Below are positions 55,341 to 63,692 of a DNA stretch of 64,000 nt, piece by piece. Below the pieces are notes generated by a model. It saw nothing but the letters and a program-made list of their open reading frames with translations. It did not search any database and was not told the origin of the DNA. The position numbers were made by a program, and so were the translations under genes. How positions within the stretch are numbered: the stretch's first letter is position 1; every line of letters starts with the position of its first letter. The stretch spans positions 270,897-334,896 of the forward strand of contig JARSSP010000044.1 of NCBI GenBank assembly GCA_029624675.1, given 5' to 3'. This stretch comes from Candidatus Contendibacter sp. Its GTDB lineage: Bacteria; Pseudomonadota; Gammaproteobacteria; Competibacterales; Competibacteraceae.

Positions 55341-55759
55341 CGTAGCCTCCACTCGTACAGTACCAAGGAACGCATAGCACCCTCGCTTGCTTGGTCCAAC
55401 CGATACCCATGATAGCCATCATTACCGATTTTGGCTTCATACACTTCCCCTTGATCATCGACACTCCATACATACTTGGGAAGATCGCCCTCCTGGTAGG
55501 TGCTAATCATGTTTTTACTGATACCGGCAGCGAAAAGCGCCTTAGCTTCTACACAAGGAATCGGCCGCAGATCATCGCACAGGGATTTGTGTGGACGCGG
55601 ATTGGTTGGGGGATGGAAACCGTAATCCGATGGGGTACGCTTGTGTAAGGCGCTTCCCACGTAACGTGCGGAGGAAAGTAAAAATTTCTGTTGTGAAGCA
55701 TCTAATGATCTCACAGGTGCAATACGGCGCTTAGGGTTCGTTGACTGACGTGGTTTCAT
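55337..55759 (-). CDS. Small unknown protein coupled to the IrrE-like gene
   Basis: 140 aa from ATG 55759 (an in-frame TTG at 55780 is possible). After a basic N-terminus come YVGSALHKRTPSDYGFHPP, a PRPHKSLCDDL segment, CVEAKALFAAGISKNMIS, LPKYVWSVDDQGEVYEAKIG and GYHGYRLDQA. I have seen this layout as an unnamed family beside IrrE-like genes, but know no function. It is the first gene of a two-gene unit; stop and next start overlap. A toxin-antitoxin or defence role is only suggested by the context. Confidence 0.65.
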   Translation of the reverse strand: MKPRQSTNPKRRIAPVRSLDASQQKFLLSSARYVGSALHKRTPSDYGFHPPTNPRPHKSLCDDLRPIPCVEAKALFAAGISKNMISTYQEGDLPKYVWSVDDQGEVYEAKIGNDGYHGYRLDQASEGAMRSLVLYEWRLR

Positions 55760-55780
55760 GACTCTGGGTATACACTTCAA

Positions 55781-55913
55781 TCGCTTAGGGCATTATTTTC
55801 CATATGTGAGACAAACCTGCAAAAATCGAGCATTTTAAGTATTCATGAAAACCCGATCACACGTTCCCGGAGCATAAGTATGGCAGAATGCGTGCGTACC
55901 GCTTCGCTTCCTT
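55781..55913. other. AT-rich gap upstream of the IrrE-like pair
   Basis: About 130 bp, AT-rich on both strands, that should hold the minus-strand promoter of the pair. I could not settle on a -35/-10 combination. It also marks the junction where the CHAT-protein remnant ends. Confidence 0.35.
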
Positions 55914-56486
55914 TCAATTGCAAACCGTGTGTTTGACCACTTCGTACGCACGCGCATTTATTGAATGCGTATCGAAGATACTGACACCATCGCGCGGCAA
56001 GCCTGCCGGCAGCGGCAGCAGATCGTGGCCGCGATCCAACTGGCGCTCGATCCGGCAATGGTGGGCGAGCGTACCGGCCTGCTGCGGATCGGCCAGCGCC
56101 TCCCACGGCCACGCCAGCACGCCGGGATAGTCGCTGGCGATGCGCAAATCCAGTTGCTCCAGCCCGGTGTTGTAAGCATCGTGGTAGAAATCCCGGCCCG
56201 GCCCGGCCCCGAACAAGGCAGTGAATGCCTGCTCGCCCCAACCGCGCAACGCCTCTTGCACATGCTCGGCCCGGTCGATGACCGGCGGAAAGGGATAGTC
56301 GAGAAATTCTTCCAGATACCAGCGCAGTTCGGCGCTCAGGTTGCTGTTCGGCAAATCCTTGACCGGCGTTCTGGCGGGCGAAGCGATAGAGACGGGAGGG
56401 GTCGTTTTGCCGTCCTTCAGGCGAACAACCTGAAATTGCGGCAGGTCGCTGGCCTCGACGTGGCGAATGACAAGCGCGGGCATCAT
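55914..56486 (-). pseudogene. Truncated CHAT-domain protein (N-terminal part only)
   Basis: About 190 codons. The start (MMPALVIRHVEASDLPQFQV, ATG 56486 with CAGGAAC upstream) and the following SAELRWYLEEFLDYPFPPVI, LRGWGEQAFTALFGAGPGR and YPGVLAWPWEALADP match the N-terminal region that precedes the protease core of bacterial CHAT proteins. After LPAGLPRDGVSIF the sequence departs from the family (where INILLVTARP is expected) and ends within 21 residues. The caspase-like catalytic His/Cys part is therefore missing, probably by deletion or recombination. It might still be translated but should be inactive. Confidence 0.75.
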
Positions 56487-56578
56487 TGCGTTCCTGAATA
56501 GTGGTACGGTGGTCCTTGAGGTGCGGATCACATGCTATTTAACAACGGCAACGCATATCCACCCCGTAAAACGGTCGC

Positions 56579-57169
56579 TCAGGTCTTGGGAAACAGTTCG
56601 GCTAGGTCGATGACGGCATCCGGACAGAGCATCGGCGCGATTTGGCCGGTCTGGCGGCAATCCCGCTGACGGTACTGGCCGTGCGCGGGATCGCGGTAGA
56701 TTTCGAGTTGTCGTTGCTGGATGTTGAGCAGCCAAACTTCCGGGATGCCGTGATTGGCATAGAGTGGCACTTTAACGTCACGGTCGTAGTGAAGCGTGCT
56801 ATCCGAAACCTCAATGATCAGCAGTACATCTTCCGCGTGTGGATTCGCTGTTCGATAAAAATCATCGCGCCAGCGTAACAAGGCAATATCTGGCTGCGGC
56901 TCGGCATGTCCGCCCAATATGATGGGATCCTGAACGGATACAATCGCTTTTCCATTCAATAGGGAAACAAGCTTATTATTAAAATACTTGACCTTACCCC
57001 CATGAGCACTCCCAATCGGCGCCATTTCGACGATCTCCCCATCAATCAATTCCACGCGCGAGTCTTCGTTCAATAAGCCCACTTCACCCATGCGGTGATA
57101 TTCCGCCACGGTCCAGCGGTGGCGCGGTTGAAGATTCAGCGATTCCCGTTCCGCTAGCGGCGTTGCCAT
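56579..57169 (-). CDS. Uma2-family (DUF820) putative endonuclease, copy B
   Basis: 196 aa, the same length as copy A at 53292. The shared core includes RHRWTVAEYHRMGEVGLL, SRVELIDGEIVEMAPIGS, HAEPQPDIALLRWR and DVLLIIEVSDSTLHYDRD; differences cluster in HGGKVKYFNNKLVSLLNGK. The two copies point the same way and bracket the IrrE-like pair and CHAT remnant, suggesting duplication or insertion of the intervening DNA. Role unproven. Confidence 0.88.
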   Translation of the reverse strand: MATPLAERESLNLQPRHRWTVAEYHRMGEVGLLNEDSRVELIDGEIVEMAPIGSAHGGKVKYFNNKLVSLLNGKAIVSVQDPIILGGHAEPQPDIALLRWRDDFYRTANPHAEDVLLIIEVSDSTLHYDRDVKVPLYANHGIPEVWLLNIQQRQLEIYRDPAHGQYRQRDCRQTGQIAPMLCPDAVIDLAELFPKT

Positions 57170-57256
57170 GATTCATCCTCCTCCACTGGGTTGTATAACT
57201 TACAGGTCGGCGGCGGGTGGTCACATCAAAAGTCTAATCCAGGCGAGATCGAGCGC

Positions 57257-58792
57257 CTACCCATGCAGCAACTGTCTCGGCCGAATTCCCACCGCCAGCG
57301 CCGCCAACAGATAACTGCCCCCACCGGCGAGAATCAGCCAGCCTAGATGCCACAAGCGCGCGCGCGCGCTGGCGTTCAGCCATTGCTCCAGATCGCCGGT
57401 CCCGAACCATAGCACCAGACCCATCGCCAGATTCGCCACGACCAGTTGGACCAGGAATTTCAGCCACCCGGCGCGCGGCCGGTAAATGTCTCGTCGCCGC
57501 AGGTTGTAAAACAGCAGCCCGGCGTTGAGGAAAGCGGCCAGCGAGGTGGCCAGCGCCAGCCCGGCATGGGCCAGCGGCCAGATGAACATCAAGACCATGG
57601 CGGTGTTCGCGCCCATCGCGATCAGGCCGTACTTGACCGGGCTGCGGGTATCCTGACGGGCGTAGAAGCCCGGCGCCAGCACCTTGATCAACATGAACGC
57701 CACCAAGCCCAAGGCAAAAGCCATCAGGCTGCGGGTGGACATGATCACGTCGCGGGCGTCGAACTCGCCGTGCTGGAACAGGGCCGACAGGATCGGCCCG
57801 GACAGGATGACCAGCGCCACCGTCGCCGGCACGCCGATCAGCAACGCCCAGCGCAGGGCCCAGTCCAAAGTGTTGGAAAAATCGTCCGTCTCCGCGCCGG
57901 CGTGATGGCGCGACAGCTTGGGCAGGATCACCGTGCCCAGCGCCACCCCGAAAATGCCGAGCGGAAATTCCACCAGCCGGTCGGAGTAGTACAGCCAACT
58001 GACGCTGCCCGAGACCAGGAACGAAGCCAGCACCGTGTCAATCAGCAGATTGACCTGCGCCACCGACGAGCCGAACAGCGCCGGCAGCATCAGCTTCAGC
58101 ACCTGTTGCACGCCTTGGGCTGCCCACCCCCAGCGTGGGCGCGGCAGCAGTTTCATTTGGCGCAGGAAGGGAATCTGAAAGCTCAACTGGATGACTCCGG
58201 CGATGAACACCCCCCAGGCCAACCCCACCACCGGCTTTTCCATCCGCGGCGCCAGCCACAGCGCGGCGGCGATCATGGTCAGGTTGAGCAGCACCGGGGT
58301 TACGGCGGGAATGGCGAACTTGCCGCAACTGTTCAATACGCCACCGGCGAAGGCGGTGAGTGAAATGAACACCAGGTAGGGAAAGGTGATCCGCAGCATC
58401 TCCACGGTCAGGTCATACTTGTTGGCATCGGCGGTAAAGCCCGGAGCAAACAGCAGAATCAACACCGGCGCGGTCACGACGCCGATCATTGTGATCAGCA
58501 GCAGGATCGCGCCCAGGGTGCCGGCGACCTGATCCACCAGTTCCCGAAGTTCCTCGCGCGAGCGCTGGGTCTGATATTCCGAGAATACCGGCACGAAGGC
58601 TTGCGAAAACGCGCCCTCGGCGAACAACCGGCGCAGGAAATTGGGGATGCGGAACGCCACGAAGAAGGCGTCGGTGCCGGCCCCGGCCCCGAACATTTGC
58701 GCGTAGACCATGTCGCGGATGAAGCCGGTGATCCGGGACAGCGAGGTCATGGCGCTGACGATGCCGGTGGATTTGAGAAGAGCCTTGCTCAT
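57257..58792 (-). CDS. murJ: Lipid II flippase MurJ
   Basis: 511 aa with about 14 hydrophobic helices of the MOP fold. Landmarks are TSLSRITGFIRDMVYAQMFG, GAGTDAFFVAFRIPNFLRRL, the AEGAFSQAFVPVFSEYQ segment and SVSWLYYSDRLVEFPLGIFG. It flips lipid II to the periplasmic side for peptidoglycan synthesis and is essential in most Gram-negatives. The start lies at ATG 58792; upstream is a 21-bp repeat tract instead of another gene. Confidence 0.96.
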   Translation of the reverse strand: MSKALLKSTGIVSAMTSLSRITGFIRDMVYAQMFGAGAGTDAFFVAFRIPNFLRRLFAEGAFSQAFVPVFSEYQTQRSREELRELVDQVAGTLGAILLLITMIGVVTAPVLILLFAPGFTADANKYDLTVEMLRITFPYLVFISLTAFAGGVLNSCGKFAIPAVTPVLLNLTMIAAALWLAPRMEKPVVGLAWGVFIAGVIQLSFQIPFLRQMKLLPRPRWGWAAQGVQQVLKLMLPALFGSSVAQVNLLIDTVLASFLVSGSVSWLYYSDRLVEFPLGIFGVALGTVILPKLSRHHAGAETDDFSNTLDWALRWALLIGVPATVALVILSGPILSALFQHGEFDARDVIMSTRSLMAFALGLVAFMLIKVLAPGFYARQDTRSPVKYGLIAMGANTAMVLMFIWPLAHAGLALATSLAAFLNAGLLFYNLRRRDIYRPRAGWLKFLVQLVVANLAMGLVLWFGTGDLEQWLNASARARLWHLGWLILAGGGSYLLAALAVGIRPRQLLHG

Positions 58793-58867
58793 GGGGATAC
58801 AGTCCTGCGCCGGGCGGATGGGAAAGGCGCGGATGATAGCTGGGAACGCTCGGGACTGTCAGCGACG

Positions 58868-58921
58868 CAAGGCAAATGGAAAGCGGCGCAAGGCAAATGG
58901 AAAGCGGCGCAAGGCAAATGG
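58868..58921. repeat. 21-bp direct repeats upstream of murJ
   Basis: The unit CAAGGCAAATGGAAAGCGGCG occurs at 58868 and 58889 without change, with a partial third copy from 58910. It lies about 75 bp upstream of the murJ start, where the promoter is expected, so copy number could affect expression. It may also simply be slippage-generated sequence. Confidence 0.85.
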
Positions 58922-59267
58922 AATGGACGTCCTTGAACCCTGCCTATCGACCCACTGGACAGTAAGAACTACCGGACAAAACCCGAACGGACGGAGCCGG
59001 CGGTGGCACGACCAGGGCGGCGAGCACCGCTGGGGTGTAGCCGCCGTCGTTGGCGTTGGTGGGGGTCGCGATCACCCCCAGTTGAAGCCGGAAGGCTCTT
59101 CTTGATCGCCAGGCGCTCGTTTCAAATTGAAACGGCGTGAAATTTCCTGTTGCAAATTGAAACTGCCTCAGCGCTCAAAAAAATCAACCGGCGCTGGTAA
59201 CCTCTTCATCAATAACACCATTCGCATCATGCTCAACTATGGCATGGAAGATGCTAATGGATAAAAA
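58922..59267. other. Gene-free junction between murJ and the NACHT locus
   Basis: About 345 bp with no credible gene. GC content falls from high to low across it, marking the edge of acquired DNA. Two copies of CAAATTGAAAC lie at 59123-59133 and 59153-59163, 30 bp apart, the first inside a perfect palindrome. They could be protein-binding sites; they are not a CRISPR array. An upstream promoter for the following locus is expected here. Confidence 0.4.
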
Positions 59268-59537
59268 ATGTCTCTATGCACCAAGAGCTATTTCGTGCCA
59301 CGCACATCGATTCCGCACAACTTGCCCTCGCTTCCATTGTTTTTCGGTTGCGAACAGGAGTTGCGTACAATCGAAGAGGCGCTTGGCCACGAAAGCTGCA
59401 CTTAGAGAATAGTGATCGATGGGTTGGGTGGAATGGGGAAAACGTCACTCGCGGTTTATGCAGCCTATGATGTTAAGCCTGAGGATTTCAACAAGAACAA
59501 AAGTGCAATTTACATCAAACCAAAAGGAGCTTTCTCG
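59268..59537 (+). pseudogene. Remnant of a STAND-type NTPase N-terminus
   Basis: From ATG 59268 the frame reads TKSYFVPRTSIPHNLPSLPL, then FFGCEQELRTIEEALGH, and is broken by TAG at 59403-59405. The same frame then continues with RIVIDGLGGMGKTSLAVYAA, an intact P-loop. The linker plus FxGRExEL plus GxGGxGKT order is that of NB-ARC/STAND NTPases with tetratricopeptide or CHAT partners. The rest of the NTPase is missing: the frame runs straight into the phosphoesterase gene at 59538. It looks like the truncated edge of an older conflict gene. Confidence 0.75.
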
Positions 59538-60806
59538 ATGACCCGCCTAACATGGCTACACCTATCCGACTGGCATCAAAAAGGCCGGGATTTTGACCGA
59601 ACTGTTGTTCGCGACGCGCTCATCAACGACATTCACCAGCGGCAAGATATTGATCCAAGCCTCAAACAGGTGGATTTTGTCATCTTCAGCGGCGATTTGG
59701 CCTATCAAGGTCAAACACAGGAATTTGAGGAAGCTCGCAAACAGTTGCTCGATCCAGTGTTGGAATCCGTAGGATTAACACCTGACCGTCTGTTTATGGT
59801 ACCTGGGAATCATGACCTAGACAGAACTCATGTTTACGAAATGCTGCCGCAAGAATTGCAAAAGCCGTTCGACAGCGATGCCTTAGTGCAAAAATGGCTG
59901 GATGGGGATTCCAAACGCAGCCGAGTTTTGGAGCCTTTTAAACACTACAAAAACTTCGTCGCCAATTACACAAACCAGAACTCGCCCGATTATGCCTCTA
60001 TTGTCAGACTAGACGTTGCAGGCAAGAAAATTGCATTCTTGGGTCTTAACTCCGCATGGATGTGTGGTCGCAATAAGGATAGCGATGGCGAAGTGAATGA
60101 CGACCGGCATGTGCTGGTTGGCGAGCCGCAGATTCACGCGGCGTTACAAAACATCGCCGATGCGGATGTAAAAATCGCCGTGCTGCACCATCCTCTCGAA
60201 TGGCTAGCTGAATTTGATCGTGCCCGAGTTAAAAGCCGCTTGTTCGACGAGTGCCATTTCATCTTACACGGCCACGAACACCTACCCAAAGTAGAGATAA
60301 ACAATGGCACCGACGGCCAATATGTCATTATCCCCGCCGGGGCTAGCTATGACCGACGCGTCGCCTCCCATCCACGTTATACCAACTCCTACAATTGGGT
60401 TAGCTTGGATTTTGCCGCTGGTGAGGGGACAGTCTATCTGCGCTGCTGGTCTGACCAGCGCAATAATTGGCGCGAAGATATTGACGCTCATAAACATGGT
60501 CAGTTTTCGGTTAAGCCATTGCCGAAAAATTTAGCCGTTCATCAATCACAACAAACAAATATCGCTGAAGCAACAGTATTGTTTCCAGATCCCCGAGGGA
60601 GCTCTTCCAACAATGATTCTCCCCATGACGAACAAACTCTGCCCCTAAAAAAAAAGAACCCGTCCGCCCTAGCAATATGGCAGGAAAAACTCGCTTATCT
60701 CAGGGAGCAGGAAGCGATCCTAGCCGACCCAGCTCAGAAGTTTTCCCTAAAGAAGCAGATCGAAGAAGTCGAGTCAAAGATTCTAGATTTGGGGGGCAGT
60801 GTATGA
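59538..60806 (+). CDS. Calcineurin-like metallophosphoesterase with C-terminal helical interaction module
   Basis: 422 aa. All five metal-site motifs are present: LSDWHQ (D11, H13), SGDLAYQ (D53), VPGNHDLDR (N91, H92, D93), VLHHPLEWL (H217, H218) and LHGHEHLP (H246, H248), so it should be an active two-metal phosphodiesterase or phosphatase. After a variable linker, residues about 374-422 (EKLAYLREQEAIL, then KFSLKKQIEEVESKI) resemble the N-terminus of the next protein. ATG 59538 has AGGAG eight bases upstream; the longer in-frame ORF is the NTPase remnant. Its TGA overlaps the NACHT gene's ATG. Confidence 0.88.
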   Translation: MTRLTWLHLSDWHQKGRDFDRTVVRDALINDIHQRQDIDPSLKQVDFVIFSGDLAYQGQTQEFEEARKQLLDPVLESVGLTPDRLFMVPGNHDLDRTHVYEMLPQELQKPFDSDALVQKWLDGDSKRSRVLEPFKHYKNFVANYTNQNSPDYASIVRLDVAGKKIAFLGLNSAWMCGRNKDSDGEVNDDRHVLVGEPQIHAALQNIADADVKIAVLHHPLEWLAEFDRARVKSRLFDECHFILHGHEHLPKVEINNGTDGQYVIIPAGASYDRRVASHPRYTNSYNWVSLDFAAGEGTVYLRCWSDQRNNWREDIDAHKHGQFSVKPLPKNLAVHQSQQTNIAEATVLFPDPRGSSSNNDSPHDEQTLPLKKKNPSALAIWQEKLAYLREQEAILADPAQKFSLKKQIEEVESKILDLGGSV

Positions 60807-63685
60807 GCAACACCAGCAAGGATGTGTTGAAGGAAAAACTTGAACATTTACGCAAAGAACACGCCATCGCTAGTGATGCCGGTATTAAATTTACTCTCCA
60901 AAAGCAGATAGAAGAGGCTGAGGAAGCTCTATCTAAGCTGGAGAAACCGGCAAACGAAAGTGTAGTACAAAAAGCCAAACCTTCAAACAACCCTGAAAAT
61001 GTGAAAGTTACTGGAATTGATGGGGTTATTAATGACGCAGAGCATCAGGCCGATCAAGAGCTATTAGAAGATGGTGAGGAAGCTCTATCTAAGCAGAAGG
61101 GGTCGGTAGATGAAAGTGTAGTACAAAAAGCCAAACCTTCAAACAACTCTGAAAATGTGGCAGTTACTGGAATTGATGGGGTTATTAATGATGCAGAGCA
61201 TCAGGCCGATCAAGAGCTATGGTCAAATGTTACTCTGAGCCACTTTTCAAAAATTAAATCTAAAGTGATTTTGGTTGAAACGCCATTTCATGGCGAAATA
61301 TCAGGGTTAGAGCCAATTTCGTTCAATGATTTCGTTACACAGTTCTTCCGATATGAAATTGATACTAAACGAAATTGCCTAAAATGGTTGCCAGATACAG
61401 AAGCGACCAATATGAGAACAGTTCCATCAATTTTTTTCTTAACAGGAAATGCTGGAATTGGAAAAACCGCATGCCTTAAGATCATGACTAGTCGATGGAA
61501 TAGCGATGAAGGGCTAGGAATCTTGCCTGTGTATGCACCTCTAACCCAAGTTCTCGAGGCTGCAAAGAAGCCTCAAGACCAAGAGGATTTTGAAAAATGT
61601 CTAGATGCCTATATAAGGGATAAATATACCACAATCAATGTGGAGAAATTTTTTTACAATACTGACGATCGATTTAAAGACGTTATATTAATTTTAGATG
61701 CATTTGATGAGGCAGCGCTCCACCCTGGCCAGCCGAGGGTGACTCTTCTTAACTCGATTAAAAAATACCTAGAGCTCAAGAAGATAATATACTCTGCAAA
61801 TGGGTATGAGGGAAAAACCGATCCTAAACGTCAAAGAACAAAGCTTCGGGGAATAATTCTTGCTTCGCGCCACCGACCATCCTATACAGAGCGCCAACTC
61901 CTCCGCGGAGCGACAACAATTTGCCTAGCTGCATTTATACCAGAAGATGTCGGAAGTTGGCTTAGCATATTCAATTCGCGTGCGAGGACATTCCCACAGC
62001 AAGGTGGATTATGCAGACGACTTGAGTATGATGATTTTTTTTGCGAGTCTAGTGAATATAGAGGTTTGAAAGGAGTTATCACTACTCCGCTCTATTTATA
62101 TTTATTGGCGTGTACATGCGTTGTTAAATCAGATGCTGCATCAGATATTGTGGGAAACCTTAATATTCCTGAAGACATCGACGAACAAGATCAAAAGGTA
62201 TTTCGTGATGCACCATTTGCAATTATAGGATCTTTTCTTAATCATGTTCGTAAACACGACTTTCTAGAGGTTGGTGCCTTCAACTGTGCGTATGGAGATT
62301 TGTCACAGATTAGCTTGAAAAAGCTGGACAGCGAGTTTGTGCTCTCAACTCTCGGACGGATAGCCGGTCAATCTGACAATCAACGGGTCATATTTAATGA
62401 ATTTAATGAAGTCGAAGGTTATAAAGCGGAGGAGGTAGAGTCTTGGGCAATTCGCGCATTGCCGCTCGAGAGAATTAAGAAAAAAGAAATAATTCAATGG
62501 CGTTTCCCACACCTAAGCCTCGTTGATTTCATCCAAGCTGAACGCTTGGTCAATCAACTCTCCGAACATGCGGTAAAACATAATGCCAAAGGAGAATCGA
62601 ATGCTTCAAGCTGGTGGTATAACCAAGTTCCTGAAGTCCACAGGGTTACTATTGAAGCAAGTCGTATGACCATGTCGGATCGAGCATTCGATTATATTGA
62701 GCAGCACCTTATGACACTAGATGAAAATACGCTGGATAATATCAGTAATTTAACACTTTCTTGGTCGAATCTTAATGCAGTAATCATTCCCAAGCCATCT
62801 ATAACTGATTTTGATGGTAACTATATCATAGCAGAACGGCAAGAGGATTTAGGGCTCCGTCTCGCCAATTTGGGCTTACCTTTATATGGATGCTGTCTTA
62901 GGGCACGTGGTGCCTCATTTGAGATCGGCTCGATAAAAAAGGAGACTACTACATCGAGATATCGCCTTCGTCAATATTTAAGACTTGCCAGTTTTGTTCT
63001 TGACAGTGAATTCGTAAATAGAAGCGACATAAGTCGATTGCCATTAAACAGCTTAAAATCATTGAGATCCTCTATGGAGGGTGTCGACATGAAAGACGTT
63101 ATCCTTGAAGATGGGCACCTGCTGGACTCGGATTTGCAACATGCCTATCTTCTTGGCGCAAATCTGAGCGGTATAACTATAGACAAGTATTGTAATCTAC
63201 AAGACAGCAGCTTAGTTGGAGTTAACTTGCGTGATGCCCGTCTGATGGAGGGATTAAAACTTGAAGGCGTGAGTTTTTACAGAGCGGATCTTAGCGGTGC
63301 AACTCTTTACCGTGAAGAGGATAATAAAAGGGCTAGGACTAAACGGAGTAGCCATATAGAAGGGATCTACTTTTCTCTATGCCATTTGGTGAACGCAAAT
63401 CTCCAAGGAGCTATATTAAGAGGTTCTGTCTTCGACAATTGTACAATGATGTCGGCTCAACTGCAAAACGCTAAAATGCAGGATACTAAGTTTAAAAAGT
63501 CAATTTTAATTGGGGCTAACTTTGATGATGCGGATATTTCGGGTGCTAAAATCGAGGGAGGAGTTTGGCTGGAAACTCAGTTTAACCGCACCAAGGTCGA
63601 AGGCGCTGAGTTCAAGAATCCATTTGGTTTTCCTGAAGTCTGGCGAAAACGACTAGAGGCCAGTGGGGCCAAGTTTTCTGAATAA
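60803..63685 (+). CDS. NACHT-type STAND NTPase with C-terminal pentapeptide repeats
   Basis: 960 aa. Residues about 8-46 form a charged helical module like the tail of the phosphoesterase. Residues about 40-140 contain a 52-residue tandem repeat (SVVQKAKPSNN, VTGIDGVINDAEHQADQEL twice). Walker A TGNAGIGKT lies at about 214-222 and Walker B VILILDAFDEA at about 294-304, with the extra acidic residues of NACHT domains. About 780-950 is made of pentapeptide repeats (ADLSGATL, ANLQGAIL, ANFDDADISGAKIEG). It starts by ATGA overlap with the phosphoesterase gene. Low GC indicates transfer. Likely role: sensor/scaffold of a conflict system. Confidence 0.87.
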   Translation: MSNTSKDVLKEKLEHLRKEHAIASDAGIKFTLQKQIEEAEEALSKLEKPANESVVQKAKPSNNPENVKVTGIDGVINDAEHQADQELLEDGEEALSKQKGSVDESVVQKAKPSNNSENVAVTGIDGVINDAEHQADQELWSNVTLSHFSKIKSKVILVETPFHGEISGLEPISFNDFVTQFFRYEIDTKRNCLKWLPDTEATNMRTVPSIFFLTGNAGIGKTACLKIMTSRWNSDEGLGILPVYAPLTQVLEAAKKPQDQEDFEKCLDAYIRDKYTTINVEKFFYNTDDRFKDVILILDAFDEAALHPGQPRVTLLNSIKKYLELKKIIYSANGYEGKTDPKRQRTKLRGIILASRHRPSYTERQLLRGATTICLAAFIPEDVGSWLSIFNSRARTFPQQGGLCRRLEYDDFFCESSEYRGLKGVITTPLYLYLLACTCVVKSDAASDIVGNLNIPEDIDEQDQKVFRDAPFAIIGSFLNHVRKHDFLEVGAFNCAYGDLSQISLKKLDSEFVLSTLGRIAGQSDNQRVIFNEFNEVEGYKAEEVESWAIRALPLERIKKKEIIQWRFPHLSLVDFIQAERLVNQLSEHAVKHNAKGESNASSWWYNQVPEVHRVTIEASRMTMSDRAFDYIEQHLMTLDENTLDNISNLTLSWSNLNAVIIPKPSITDFDGNYIIAERQEDLGLRLANLGLPLYGCCLRARGASFEIGSIKKETTTSRYRLRQYLRLASFVLDSEFVNRSDISRLPLNSLKSLRSSMEGVDMKDVILEDGHLLDSDLQHAYLLGANLSGITIDKYCNLQDSSLVGVNLRDARLMEGLKLEGVSFYRADLSGATLYREEDNKRARTKRSSHIEGIYFSLCHLVNANLQGAILRGSVFDNCTMMSAQLQNAKMQDTKFKKSILIGANFDDADISGAKIEGGVWLETQFNRTKVEGAEFKNPFGFPEVWRKRLEASGAKFSE
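60920..61219 (+). repeat. 156-bp tandem duplication inside the NACHT gene
   Basis: Copy 1 covers 60920-61075 and copy 2 covers 61076 to about 61219, in frame (period 52 codons), starting GAGGAAGCTCTATCTAAG in both. Few differences separate them, so the event is recent. It lengthens the linker between the helical module and the NACHT domain. Confidence 0.9.
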
Positions 63686-63692
63686 GTCACGC

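Noticed and set aside
58922..59105. Possible minus-strand protein fragment with a LGVIATPTNANDGGYTP-type translation
   Set aside because: No start, no family match and no ribosome site; coherent appearance could be chance in GC-rich DNA.
59118..59165. Two CAAATTGAAAC copies resembling the ATTGAAAC end of CRISPR repeats
   Set aside because: Only two short copies 30 bp apart, no full-length repeats, no spacers and no cas genes nearby.
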